The notes beneath the pieces are model-generated. The model was not told the origin of the DNA. It saw only the letters and a program-made list of their open reading frames with translations, and searched no databases. Below are positions 16,536 to 25,673 of a DNA stretch of 64,000 nt, in pieces. Each line of letters opens with the position of its first letter. Within the stretch, counting starts at the first letter, position 1. The DNA is from Arthrobacter sp. Bz4 (GTDB taxonomy: Bacteria > Actinomycetota > Actinomycetes > Actinomycetales > Micrococcaceae). The position numbers and the translations under genes were made by a program. The stretch is taken from the NCBI RefSeq assembly GCF_003075455.1, contig NZ_QDAE01000009.1:1-64000 (forward strand), written 5' to 3'.

Positions 16536-17771
16536 CTACCAGAGGGACGGGACCGGTCCGACGACCCGTCGGTGGAGGGACAGCGCCGACGCATCGGTGA
16601 GTGAGGCCACCTGGTCGATCACCACCCGAAGCCGCGCGTCGTCGTCGGGCGCGTCCTGCCAGTCGGCGGCAAAGGTGGGTTCGAGGAACCTGTCCCCCGC
16701 CGCAGCCATCTGCGCCACCAGGGAACTGAGCACCTCGCGCTGCCGTTCGTAGACGGGTTGGCGCCGTTCAGAGGTCATGACGAAAGTGGTGGCTAGGCCC
16801 TTCATGACCGCGATTTCGAGTTCGGTCTCCTCGGGTACCACCATTTTCGCGTGGTACCGGGTGAGGGGGGCGTGGCCGTAGATGGCCCGCGTGGCGGCCA
16901 GCGCGCTGAGGCAGAACCGGCCGATGAGCTGGCTGGTCATGTTTTTCAGCGCCGCCATCGAGCGTCTGCTGCCGTCCGCGTCACGGACCCACACATCGGT
17001 GGCTTCAAGCCGTGTCAGGGCGGCGTCGATGGCAGCCGGGTCGCTGTGCGGGAGGTACCACTGCTGGGTGTAGCCGACCACCCGGGCGCGCGTGTCCGAG
17101 CTGTCCAGCTGTTTGAGCTGGAAATGGCCGGCAACGATCGCGTCTTCGACGTCGTGCACCGAATAGGAAATATCGTCGGCAAGGTCCATGACCTGCGCTT
17201 CCAGGCAGGACTGGCCGGCGGGCGCACCGTCGCGAAGCCAGGTGAAGACCGGCAGGTCGTCCTCGTATGCGCCGAACTTTGAGGTGCGCTGCCCCTGGAG
17301 TACCGGCGCGTTGGCAGCGGTCCACGGATACTTCGACGCCGCGTCGAGGCTGGCGCGGGTGAGGTTAAGGCCAGCTGGGGTGCCGTCCGCCCGGATGACC
17401 TTCGGTTCCAGCCGGGTCAGCAGCCGCAGGGTCTGGGCGTTACCTTCGAATCCGCCGACCGAGTGGGCGAGGTCGTTCAGCGTCGATTCGCCGTTGTGGC
17501 CGAACGGCGGGTGGCCGAGGTCGTGGGCCAGGCAGGCGGCGTCGACGATGTCCGGGTCGCAGCCGAGCGCCCGGCCCAGCTCGCGGCCCACCTGCGCCAC
17601 TTCGAGGCTGTGGGTGAGGCGGGTGCGCACGAAGTCGTCGGTGTCCGGGGCGACCACCTGGGTTTTGGCGCCAAGGCGCCGCAACGCCGAGGAGTGCAGG
17701 ACCCGGGCACGGTCCCGCTCGAAATGGGACCGGTGGGTGCTCTTGGCGGGCTCGTCCACCCACCGCTGCAT
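16536..17771 (-). CDS. dgt: dGTP triphosphohydrolase (start region frameshifted)
   Basis: A 411-residue HD-domain dNTP triphosphohydrolase, cleaving dGTP to deoxyguanosine and triphosphate. The HD motifs are clear: RTRLTHSLEVAQ and CLAHDLGHPPFGHNGE near residues 50-95, and the later DLADDISYSVHDVEDA. The ATG at 17771 opens the current frame but lacks a ribosome site. In the adjacent frame, a GTG at 17827 overlapping the dusB stop gives VAEPSFPHAPVTAGYTDA, which would join DMQRWVDEP if one base were added near 17772. The native protein therefore probably starts at 17827, and one base is missing here. Confidence 0.9.
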   Translation of the reverse strand: MQRWVDEPAKSTHRSHFERDRARVLHSSALRRLGAKTQVVAPDTDDFVRTRLTHSLEVAQVGRELGRALGCDPDIVDAACLAHDLGHPPFGHNGESTLNDLAHSVGGFEGNAQTLRLLTRLEPKVIRADGTPAGLNLTRASLDAASKYPWTAANAPVLQGQRTSKFGAYEDDLPVFTWLRDGAPAGQSCLEAQVMDLADDISYSVHDVEDAIVAGHFQLKQLDSSDTRARVVGYTQQWYLPHSDPAAIDAALTRLEATDVWVRDADGSRRSMAALKNMTSQLIGRFCLSALAATRAIYGHAPLTRYHAKMVVPEETELEIAVMKGLATTFVMTSERRQPVYERQREVLSSLVAQMAAAGDRFLEPTFAADWQDAPDDDARLRVVIDQVASLTDASALSLHRRVVGPVPSLW

Positions 17772-17819
17772 GTCGCGTCGGTGTACCCGGCCGTGACTGG
17801 CGCATGCGGGAAACTCGGT

Positions 17820-19001
17820 TCAGCCACCTGAAACATCCACTTCCGCGGCGGAAATGTCCGCCTGCTGTGCATCGTTGAGGGCGCGGGAATTCAGCCAGTC
17901 CTGGGGTAGGGAGGTCTTCTTGGGGCTGCCGGCACGCCCGCGCGGACCCTCGGCGTCGGCGCCCGGGTACGGTGACTCGGCGTCGAGCTCGGCCAGCAGC
18001 CCACGCAGCACCTCAAGGGTGGGGACGGCGGCCAGTTTGGCGCGCAGTTCTCCGCCGACCACGTAGCCCTTGAAGTACCAGGCCATGTGCTTGCGGATGT
18101 CCCGCAGCGCCATCATCTCGTTGCCGAAGGTGTCGACCAGGAGCTCGGCGTGGCGGTAGACGGTGTCGGCCACCTGGCCGAGGCCGGGCTGATGCCGGGT
18201 GCTGTCACCCTCGAAGGCGTTCATCAGGTCGCCGAACAGCCAGGGCCTGCCCTGGCAACCACGCCCGATGACGACGCCGTCGACGCCGGTCTGGCGGACC
18301 ATGCGGATGGCGTCCTCGGCCGACCAGATGTCGCCGTTGCCCAGCACCGGAATGTCCGGCAGGGCTTCGCGGAGCTCGGCGATGGCATCCCAATCGGCTT
18401 TGCCGGAGTAGAACTGGGAGGCGGTGCGCCCGTGCAGGGCAACCGCGGCGACTCCGCTGTCGCGGGCAATTTTGCCTGCTTCGCGGAAGGTCAGATGATC
18501 CTCGTCGATCCCCTTGCGCATCTTGATGGTGAGAGGGATCTCACCCTTCGACGCTTCACGGACCGCGGTCTGCACGATGCCGGTAAACAGGTCAAGCTTC
18601 CACGGCAGTGCGGCGCCGCCACCCTTCCGGGTGACCTTGGGTACCGGGCAGCCGAAGTTGAGGTCGATGTGATCGGCGCGATCCTCCTCGACGAGGATCC
18701 TGATGGCGGCGCCCACCGTGACCGGGTCGACGCCGTAGAGCTGGACCGAGCGGACCGCTTCGTCGTCGTCGTGCGAAATGATCCGCAGGGACTCGGGGTT
18801 GCGCTCCACCAGGGCACGGGACGTCACCATCTCGGAGACATAGAGGCCGCCGCCGTATTCGCGGCACAGGCGGCGGAACGCGGTATTGGTGATACCGGCC
18901 ATCGGCGCGAGGACCACCGGGGTCTTCACGGTAATGTTGCCGAGCTGCAGCGGGGGCAGGTCCAGTCGGGTGTCGGCGGGCAGGGTTGATACAACAGTCA
19001 C
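17820..19001 (-). CDS. dusB: tRNA dihydrouridine synthase
   Basis: A 393-residue FMN-dependent enzyme that reduces uridines in the D loop of tRNA. A TIM barrel starts with VVLAPMAGITNTAFRRLC. LNFGCPVPKVTRKGGGAALPW carries the catalytic Cys, VALHGRTASQFYSGKADW near residue 190 and GNGDIWSAEDA near 220 are FMN/tRNA contacts, and VVIGRGCQGRPWLFGDL follows. A C-terminal tRNA-binding helical region has an extra Lys/Arg- and Pro-rich tail. The start is GTG at 19001. It precedes dgt on the same strand. Confidence 0.95.
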   Translation of the reverse strand: MTVVSTLPADTRLDLPPLQLGNITVKTPVVLAPMAGITNTAFRRLCREYGGGLYVSEMVTSRALVERNPESLRIISHDDDEAVRSVQLYGVDPVTVGAAIRILVEEDRADHIDLNFGCPVPKVTRKGGGAALPWKLDLFTGIVQTAVREASKGEIPLTIKMRKGIDEDHLTFREAGKIARDSGVAAVALHGRTASQFYSGKADWDAIAELREALPDIPVLGNGDIWSAEDAIRMVRQTGVDGVVIGRGCQGRPWLFGDLMNAFEGDSTRHQPGLGQVADTVYRHAELLVDTFGNEMMALRDIRKHMAWYFKGYVVGGELRAKLAAVPTLEVLRGLLAELDAESPYPGADAEGPRGRAGSPKKTSLPQDWLNSRALNDAQQADISAAEVDVSGG

Positions 19002-19051
19002 GTGTCTATTGTCGCAAGCTGAGGCAAATCGGGAAGCGCAACAGCCCCTCG

Positions 19052-20434
19052 CTATTCACCCCCGCGTGCATCACGGTCCCGCCGCGACCGTCGGGTCTCG
19101 ACGTCGCCGCCCTCCGGAGCGACACTCACGAGGTCACCGCCGGGCAGGCGGGCTGCGCTTCCGGCGGACAGCCCGCCAGATCCCTGACCGGCGCCGGCGG
19201 CCGCGGTGTGCTGACGGATACCCACCGCCTTGACCACCACCACCGCGATCAGCGTAGTGGCGGGGATGGCCAGCACCAGGCCGATCGAGCCCACGAGGGT
19301 GCGCACCACCTCCTCGGCGAGCTCTCCGCTGGTGAGGTTTTCCAGCAACGTGCGGTCATACAGCGAGACCAGGATCAGCAGCGGCAGTGCGGCACCAGCA
19401 TAGGCGAAGGCGATGGTGTAGACCGTGGAGGCGATGTGGTCGCGCCCAATCCGCATGGCGCCGGAGAACAGCCTCCGGGACGACGTGTTGGGCGCCAGTT
19501 CGTAGAGTTCCCACACCGCTGACGACTGCGTGATGGTCACATCGTTGAGAACGCCCAGCCCGGAAATGATCAGGCCGCACATAATGATTCCGGAGATCGA
19601 CACCTCCCCCGAGGAGTTGACCAGGGCGTAGGCATTTTCGTCGCCCACCCCGAAGAGGTAGATGGATTCGGTCGCCCAGGCCGCCAGCAGGGCAGTGATA
19701 GAGAGCCCGAACAGGGTGCCAAGCAGCGCCGTCGACGTTCTCGCGGAGAAGCCGTGGGCGAAGTACAGCACCCCGATCATGATCACCACCGACCCCACCA
19801 GCGCCAGCAGCAGCGGAGGCTTCCCCTCCACCAGACCCGGCAGGATGAACTGTCCCAACACCACCAGGGCACCGACCAGGCCGATCATTGCCCGCAGCCC
19901 CCGCCACCGCGCAACCGCAACGACAACCACGGCGTAGAGGACGGCGAGCCACATCATCGGCACCGTCCTGACGAAGTCCATGAAAATGTAGGGGGCGCTG
20001 CCTCCCTGGATCACTCCGTCCAGGTTCAGGTATCGGATTTTGTCCCCGGCCTCGACCGCGCCAGCGCGGGCCAGCTCGGGCGTGACCTCCACCGGAACGA
20101 GGGCGCCACCGGCGTCGGGCGCCGTGTAGGCGACCTGGCACTGCAGCGCCTCCCCGCCCGCATCGACGGTGGGCTGGGACGAGGGGCAGTCTTCTTCCGA
20201 GACCCGTTCCACCTGGCCGACGTCGATGGAAACGCCGTCGGCGGTGGCATAGGGATTGGAGATGGTGACGCTGCTGCGGTCGCCGCTGGGCCACAGCAAC
20301 ATCATGCCGATCACTGTCAGGACACCGATCGGAACCAGGATGGTGGCGAGCAACAGATTTGCGCGTTTCCGTGCGCCAATCGTTGCTGGGCTTGGCTCCG
20401 AATTGCCTGTGTCATGAGTGTGGCTGTGGCCCAC
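19052..20434 (-). CDS. YibE/F family membrane protein
   Basis: A 460-residue polytopic membrane protein. A His-rich N-terminus (MGHSHTHD) and one helix are followed by an extracytoplasmic domain (about 55-165), then about eight helices with the family's conserved GVLNDVTITQSSAVWEL segment near residue 300. The tail is long and hydrophilic, Gly/Arg-rich. YibE/F proteins are widespread in Firmicutes and Actinobacteria; their function is not established. It lies just upstream of dusB on the same strand and is divergent from the alpha/beta hydrolase gene. Confidence 0.9.
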   Translation of the reverse strand: MGHSHTHDTGNSEPSPATIGARKRANLLLATILVPIGVLTVIGMMLLWPSGDRSSVTISNPYATADGVSIDVGQVERVSEEDCPSSQPTVDAGGEALQCQVAYTAPDAGGALVPVEVTPELARAGAVEAGDKIRYLNLDGVIQGGSAPYIFMDFVRTVPMMWLAVLYAVVVVAVARWRGLRAMIGLVGALVVLGQFILPGLVEGKPPLLLALVGSVVIMIGVLYFAHGFSARTSTALLGTLFGLSITALLAAWATESIYLFGVGDENAYALVNSSGEVSISGIIMCGLIISGLGVLNDVTITQSSAVWELYELAPNTSSRRLFSGAMRIGRDHIASTVYTIAFAYAGAALPLLILVSLYDRTLLENLTSGELAEEVVRTLVGSIGLVLAIPATTLIAVVVVKAVGIRQHTAAAGAGQGSGGLSAGSAARLPGGDLVSVAPEGGDVETRRSRRDRDARGGE

Positions 20435-20580
20435 GAGGTTCCTAGCTGTCCTTGATGAGGTTCAACGCACTGGTTCGGTGCTCTACGGAATTCTACGCGG
20501 GGACAAAACGGTCCCGGACCGCGACATAAGCTAGACCCAAGGTTTGGAACAACACCCCGCGGCAAATGGGAAAAGGGCAG

Positions 20581-21333
20581 ATGAAAGAACGGTTTAGTGA
20601 ATCGGATGAGGTTCCCACCGGAACCGTTGCGCATGCGCCAGTGGTGACTGTTCGAAAGGCGACAGGCCCGGTGAAGGGTGTGGTCCTGGTGCTCCACGGC
20701 GGCCGGGCGAACAGCTTCGAGCCGGTCCGTGCCCGACACCTGAGTCCGGTGCGGATGGTTCCCTTCGCCGCGCTGGTCCACAGCCGCGGCAAGGATCACG
20801 GCCTGGCAGTGTGGTCCCTCCGCAATAGCGTCAGGGGGTGGAACGGTCAGGAAATGTCGCCGTTGCATGATGCCCGCTGGGCGCTGGCCGCGATCCGTGA
20901 CCGGCATCCGGGAGTCCCCGTCTATCTGGTCGGGCATTCGATGGGTGGCCTGGTTGCCCTGTGTGTGGCCGACGACCCCGAGGTCCGCGCGGTCGCGTCC
21001 CTGGCTCCCTGGCTGAGCGAGACCACCCCCGCCGATCCCGTCGCCGGCAAGCGCCTCCTGATCCTGCACGGCGACTCGGACCGCTGGACATCCCACCGGC
21101 AGTCCCTCCGCTATGCGCACCGTGCCCGTTCACTGGCGACGGACCTGCACTACGTCACGGTTCGCAGCGCTGGGCATTTCATGGTCAAAAAAGCACGGCT
21201 CTGGCACGAACTCACTGCCTCCTTCGTCCTGAAGTCCTTCACCGAGGACACCGGAGCCGCCATCCATCCGGACGGCACCCTGCCCGCCCGCGATCTATTG
21301 GTCGGCGACCAGCCCCTCTCCATCACCGTCTAA
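20581..21333 (+). CDS. alpha/beta hydrolase
   Basis: A 250-residue serine hydrolase. The strand after VVLVLHGGRAN is the oxyanion region, GHSMGGLVAL near residue 123 is the nucleophile elbow, and the late Asp (ILHGDSDRW) and His (RSAGHFM) complete a plausible triad. No signal peptide is seen, so it is probably cytoplasmic. I chose the ATG at 20581, which follows AAAGGG; an ATG at 20566 would add five residues. It precedes the DUF1295 and acyltransferase genes on the same strand, so a lipid or ester substrate is a fair guess. Confidence 0.85.
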   Translation: MKERFSESDEVPTGTVAHAPVVTVRKATGPVKGVVLVLHGGRANSFEPVRARHLSPVRMVPFAALVHSRGKDHGLAVWSLRNSVRGWNGQEMSPLHDARWALAAIRDRHPGVPVYLVGHSMGGLVALCVADDPEVRAVASLAPWLSETTPADPVAGKRLLILHGDSDRWTSHRQSLRYAHRARSLATDLHYVTVRSAGHFMVKKARLWHELTASFVLKSFTEDTGAAIHPDGTLPARDLLVGDQPLSITV

Positions 21334-21362
21334 CGGACTGCCCCCTACCACCCTGAAGGTGA

Positions 21363-22196
21363 ATGATGCCCGAATTCCCGTTTCTCAGCTTCCTCGGCGG
21401 CTTCGGCTGGGCGGCGCTCGGCGTCGTCGTGCTCCTCGCTGCCACCTTCGCGATGGCCCAGGTGCAGAAGCGCCACTCGGTGATCGACACGGCGTGGGGG
21501 CTGGGGTTTGTGGTGATCGCGGCGATCACGTTCGTCACCTCTGCCCAGACTTCGGTGGACGCAGCCGGCGACGACGCCCGCCGCTGGCTGCTGTTGCTCC
21601 TCACCGCTGCGTGGGGGCTGAGGCTGGCCGGATTCATCGGGTGGCGGGCCCGCGACGGCGCCGAAGACCCACGGTACGAGGACATGCTCAGCGAGGCGCC
21701 GGGCTCCCGCAACGTTTATGCCCTGCGAAAGATTTACCTGACGCAGGGTGTGGTGATGCTCTTCGTGTCGCTGCCCCTTCAGGTAGGAATGTACGCCACC
21801 GGCCCCCTGGGCTGGCTGGCCTGGGTCGGCGCTGTGATCTGGCTGGTCGGGTTCTACTTCGAATCAAGCGGGGACTACCAGATGGCCGCATTCCGGAACA
21901 ATCCGGCGAACAAGGGCAAGGTGATGGACCGGGGCCTGTGGCGCTACACCAGGCACCCCAACTATTTCGGTGACGCAGCCGTCTGGGTGGGCCTGTTCCT
22001 GGTATCGGCTGATTCCTGGCCCGGAGTGCTCACCATCCTCTCCCCCGCCCTGATGATCTGGACCCTTTCCAACAAGACAGGCAAGCCCCTGACGGAGAAG
22101 CGGCTCAGCACCCGCCCCGGCTACCGCGAATACATCGAAAACACCAGCGGATTCTTCCCGCTGCCACCCAAACCTGGACGAGGTGCATCATCATGA
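21363..22196 (+). CDS. DUF1295 (steroid 5-alpha-reductase-like) membrane protein
   Basis: A 277-residue protein with about six transmembrane helices. The C-terminal part has the family signature: MDRGLWRYTRHPNYFGDAAVW near residue 200, followed by EKRLSTRPGYREYIENTSGF. DUF1295 proteins share the fold of isoprenylcysteine methyltransferases and steroid reductases; the actual substrate is unknown. GAAGGTGA precedes tandem ATGs at 21363 and 21366, either of which may be used. The stop overlaps the acyltransferase start (ATGA), so the two are translationally coupled. Confidence 0.88.
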   Translation: MMPEFPFLSFLGGFGWAALGVVVLLAATFAMAQVQKRHSVIDTAWGLGFVVIAAITFVTSAQTSVDAAGDDARRWLLLLLTAAWGLRLAGFIGWRARDGAEDPRYEDMLSEAPGSRNVYALRKIYLTQGVVMLFVSLPLQVGMYATGPLGWLAWVGAVIWLVGFYFESSGDYQMAAFRNNPANKGKVMDRGLWRYTRHPNYFGDAAVWVGLFLVSADSWPGVLTILSPALMIWTLSNKTGKPLTEKRLSTRPGYREYIENTSGFFPLPPKPGRGASS

Positions 22197-23032
22197 GTCG
22201 ACTCACTGAGAAAATCGGGCGCTGGCAGCCCCAGCCCAATGACCGTTTCTATCGCATGATCGTGCACACCGGACAGGCGCTCCGGTTTGTGTTCCGCATT
22301 CGGGTCATTGTGTCCGGTCAGGAGAACCTCCTGCCTGCGGGTCCACTGAACGGCCGGTCACGGCGTCCAGTCCCGGGCCAGGGAGCGGTGGTGGCGATCA
22401 CCCATTTCGGGTACCTCGATTTTGCATTCGCCGAACTGGTGCTGTGGCGGCATGCCCGCGCCCAGATGCGGTTCCTCGTCACCAAGGGTGCGGCGGCACA
22501 CTGGTTCGCCGGACCGGCGATCAGAGCGGCAGGGCACGTGGTCGTTGACCGCAGCGCGGGCAGCGCCGCCTATCAGGGTGCGTTGGAGAAGCTGAAGGCC
22601 GGCGAGTATGTGGCAATCCTGCCCGAGGCCGGAGTGAGCCGCAGCTACACCGTCCGTGAACTGAAAACCGGTGCGGTCCGCCTGGCAGCAGAGGCTGGTG
22701 TGCCGATCCTTCCGATGTCCGTGTGGGGGTCTCACCGGTTCATGAGCCGCGGCCACAAGCTGTCCCTCAAAGCAATCTTCAGGGCACCCGTGCGGGTCCA
22801 CATCAGTCCGCCGATCTGGCACGGCGCGGATGCCGACGTCGTCAAGGAGACCGAGCAGTTGCGGGCCGAACTGCAGGACGGCATTGACCGCGGTATCGCC
22901 AACTTCCCGCTGGTCCCCGAACCCGGCGCGTGGTGGCATCCCGCTCCCCTGGGCGGCGGCGCCATGACCGAGGAGGAACGCATCGCGGCCGACGCCCACG
23001 ACAAGGCCACCGGGCGGCACGAGCGTCAGTAG
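22193..23032 (+). CDS. 1-acyl-sn-glycerol-3-phosphate acyltransferase-like (PlsC family)
   Basis: A 279-residue membrane-associated acyltransferase. The catalytic HX4D box is VAITHFGYLDFAF near residue 66, and the second conserved block is LPEAGVSRSYTVRELKTGA near 144. AEAGVPILPMSVWGSHRF near 165 is the third block. The family acylates lysophosphatidic acid or other lysolipids using acyl-CoA or acyl-ACP. It is coupled to the DUF1295 gene by a 4-base overlap and ends at a strong hairpin. Confidence 0.9.
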   Translation: MSRLTEKIGRWQPQPNDRFYRMIVHTGQALRFVFRIRVIVSGQENLLPAGPLNGRSRRPVPGQGAVVAITHFGYLDFAFAELVLWRHARAQMRFLVTKGAAAHWFAGPAIRAAGHVVVDRSAGSAAYQGALEKLKAGEYVAILPEAGVSRSYTVRELKTGAVRLAAEAGVPILPMSVWGSHRFMSRGHKLSLKAIFRAPVRVHISPPIWHGADADVVKETEQLRAELQDGIDRGIANFPLVPEPGAWWHPAPLGGGAMTEEERIAADAHDKATGRHERQ

Positions 23033-23041
23033 CCGAATGAG

Positions 23042-23082
23042 ATAAGGCGGGCCCACCAGTTCAAGTCGTGGGCCCGCCTTAT
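23042..23082. terminator. bidirectional terminator hairpin
   Basis: A perfect 15-base stem (ATAAGGCGGGCCCAC with GTGGGCCCGCCTTAT) and an 11-base loop between the convergent acyltransferase and GNAT genes. Confidence 0.9.
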
Positions 23083-23103
23083 GTCACTGTTCAGGTCCAG
23101 TCG

Positions 23104-24042
23104 CTAGTCGCTGATCACCTGGGTTTCCGGTGCGCTGACCGATGCTGATCCCATCGCCAGGAGCGGCTCGACCACGTTGACGAGGGCGGTCATCGAATCA
23201 TCCACCTCAAGCAGTACCGGGAACTGGTGCACCAGCATCGCCAGCAGGGACGCTACCGCGGCCTCCTGCTCCGCCGGAGCGAGGTCGGGGTCGTAGCCAA
23301 CCAGTACGTCGGCTGGATCATTGGTTCGGGTCTGGGTGTAGCTGACAGCGAACGCGGCGATCTTCCCGCCGTCGGCCTGCGGCTTGTCCCTGAGCACCAC
23401 TGCTCCCCCGGCCCCGGTGGAGTCGGCAAGAAGATACTGCTGGGCCTGGCCCAGGGTCATGTCCGCCGGATCCCACGCGTGCACCGAGTTGTACCAGGCG
23501 GCGACGGCGGTGGTCAGTTCGACCGATCCGGTCGCTGCTTCGTCCAGCTGCGGGCCACCAGCGTCGTCGAAGACCGGCAGCGACAGCGCACCGGGCTCCA
23601 CCTTGACGATCCGCGACCGCTGGATCTGACCGAACCCTGAGGCCGTGGCGAAATCCGCGCCAGTGCTGCCGGGAATCACCTTCGCCCGCAACTGGGTGGC
23701 GCCCGACGGCGACCCGCCCGCCTCATGACGCAGCATCGCCAGCAGCGTGGACCCCACACCGGTGCGGCGGTGGTCCGCCGCGACCTCAATGTAGGCCCAC
23801 AGCCGCTGGTTGTGGAGCCTCGGTTCAAAGACATACGCTGCGGCGACCGGAACGCCCGTACCGTCTCCCGCTGTACCGGTTCCCACCACGTCTTCGGCCA
23901 CAATGCAGCGCAGCCACGGGGTGTTCGATGACGGACGGAACAGTGCCCTGGCCTGCTCGACCTGCGCGTTCTCGGGTCCGCCCCAGAGCTGGATCAGCTC
24001 AAGGTCGTCGCCGTCGCGCCATTCACGGTAGTTCAGCACCAT
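23104..24042 (-). CDS. GNAT family N-acetyltransferase
   Basis: A 312-residue protein with the acetyl-CoA site ADHRRTGVGSTLLAML near residue 90. The C-terminal half (from about 150) looks like a second, degenerate GNAT-like domain, the two-domain layout seen in actinobacterial mycothiol-synthase-like acetyltransferases; the substrate is unknown. Its ATG overlaps the glyS stop by one base (TGATG), so it is co-translated with glyS. Confidence 0.85.
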   Translation of the reverse strand: MVLNYREWRDGDDLELIQLWGGPENAQVEQARALFRPSSNTPWLRCIVAEDVVGTGTAGDGTGVPVAAAYVFEPRLHNQRLWAYIEVAADHRRTGVGSTLLAMLRHEAGGSPSGATQLRAKVIPGSTGADFATASGFGQIQRSRIVKVEPGALSLPVFDDAGGPQLDEAATGSVELTTAVAAWYNSVHAWDPADMTLGQAQQYLLADSTGAGGAVVLRDKPQADGGKIAAFAVSYTQTRTNDPADVLVGYDPDLAPAEQEAAVASLLAMLVHQFPVLLEVDDSMTALVNVVEPLLAMGSASVSAPETQVISD

Positions 24043-25430
24043 CAGGAGCCGATCAGTCGGGCGGCCAGGTAACCCTCAACCTTGTCGAGGGAAACGCGTT
24101 CCTGGGCCATGGTGTCGCGTTCCCGGATGGTGACGGCCTGGTCGTCCAGGGTCTCGAAATCCACGGTGATGCAGAACGGGGTGCCGATCTCATCCTGGCG
24201 ACGGTAGCGACGGCCGATGGCGCCGGCGTCGTCGAAGTCGATGTTCCAGTTCCGGCGCAACTGCGCGGCAAGATCCTTCGCCTTCGGCGACAGATCCTCG
24301 TTGCGGCTCAAGGGCAGCACGGCAGCCTTGACCGGCGCGAGGCGTGGGTCAAGCTTCAGGACGGTGCGCTTGTCGACGCCACCCTTGGAGTTGGGGGCCT
24401 CGTCCTCGGTGTAGGAATCCACCAGGAAGGCCATGAAGGACCGGGTCAGGCCAGCAGCGGGTTCGATCACATACGGTGTGTACCGCTCGTTGGTGCCCTG
24501 GTTGAAGTAGCTCAGGTCGGTACCGGAGTGCTTCGAGTGGGTGGACAGGTCAAAGTCGGTGCGGTTCGCAATGCCCTCCAGCTCGCCCCACTCCGAACCC
24601 TGGAACCCGAACCGGTACTCAATGTCGGTGGTGCCCTTGGAGTAGTGGCTGAGCTTCTCCAGCGGGTGCACGAACAGCCGCAGGTTGTCCGGCTTGATGC
24701 CCAGGTCCGTGTACCAGTCGAGGCGGTTCTTGATCCAGTACTCGTGCCACTCGTCATCAGTGCCGGGCTCGACGAAGAATTCCATCTCCATCTGCTCGAA
24801 CTCGCGGGTGCGGAAGATGAAGTTGCCCGGGGTGATTTCGTTGCGGAAGCTCTTGCCGATCTGGCCGATGCCGAAGGGCGGCTTCTTGCGGGAGGTGTTG
24901 AGGACGTTGTTGAAGTTCACGAAAATGCCTTGGGCGGTTTCCGGCCGCAGGTAGTGCATGCCTTCCTCGTTGGCGACGGGGCCCAGGAAGGTTTTCAGCA
25001 GTCCCGAGAACTCCTGCGGTTCCGTCCATTCCCCGCGGGTGCCACAGTTGGCGCAGGCAATGTCCTTGAGCCCGTTTTCGGCGGCGCGGCCCTTCTTTTC
25101 CTCATATTCTTCCTCGAGGTGGTCGGCCCGGTACCGCTTGTGGCAGCTGAGGCATTCCACCAGGGGGTCGCTGAACACCTCGACGTGGCCGGATGCCTCC
25201 CAGACCTTGCGCGGGAGGATTACGGAGGAATCCAGGCCGACGACGTCGTCGCGCCCGCGAACCACTGACTGCCACCACTGGCGTTTGATGTTTTCCTTCA
25301 ACTCGGCGCCGAGGGGACCATAGTCCCAGGCTGACCGTGATCCGCCGTAGATTTCCCCCGCCTGGAAGACAAACCCGCGGCGCTTCGCGAGGGAAATGAT
25401 GGGGTCGAGTGCGGACTGGTTCTTGGCCAA
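24042..25430 (-). CDS. glyS: glycyl-tRNA synthetase (single-chain alpha2 type)
   Basis: A 462-residue class II synthetase that charges tRNA-Gly. The N-terminus [28 protein letters not shown] is the signature of the dimeric, eukaryote-like GlyRS. Motif 2 ([26 protein letters not shown]) lies near residue 190, motif 3 ([16 protein letters not shown]) near 320, and the anticodon-binding domain forms the last 110 residues. CLSCHKRY and [10 protein letters not shown] (about 100-155) look like a zinc-binding insertion. It is co-transcribed with the GNAT gene downstream. Confidence 0.97.
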   Translation of the reverse strand: MAKNQSALDPIISLAKRRGFVFQAGEIYGGSRSAWDYGPLGAELKENIKRQWWQSVVRGRDDVVGLDSSVILPRKVWEASGHVEVFSDPLVECLSCHKRYRADHLEEEYEEKKGRAAENGLKDIACANCGTRGEWTEPQEFSGLLKTFLGPVANEEGMHYLRPETAQGIFVNFNNVLNTSRKKPPFGIGQIGKSFRNEITPGNFIFRTREFEQMEMEFFVEPGTDDEWHEYWIKNRLDWYTDLGIKPDNLRLFVHPLEKLSHYSKGTTDIEYRFGFQGSEWGELEGIANRTDFDLSTHSKHSGTDLSYFNQGTNERYTPYVIEPAAGLTRSFMAFLVDSYTEDEAPNSKGGVDKRTVLKLDPRLAPVKAAVLPLSRNEDLSPKAKDLAAQLRRNWNIDFDDAGAIGRRYRRQDEIGTPFCITVDFETLDDQAVTIRERDTMAQERVSLDKVEGYLAARLIGS

Positions 25431-25673
25431 GGTGGTTCTCCATTTCTACAGGCCGCTGGGTGCGGTCCGTGGTGGTGTCCGGCAGGGCTGAGGTTCAGCT
25501 CCTGGTTCCGGTGAATGGTCCCGGTGAGGGGTTCCAAAACAGGGGCTGGGTGCCTGCTCGAATCGAAGGTACAACCTTAGCCTACCGAGGCGTATCGGCT
25601 GCCGGGGTGTATCGGCTGCTCCGGTCAACTACCCGGGTCAACTGCCCAGGTCAAGGCATCTGGGGTCGGCTGA

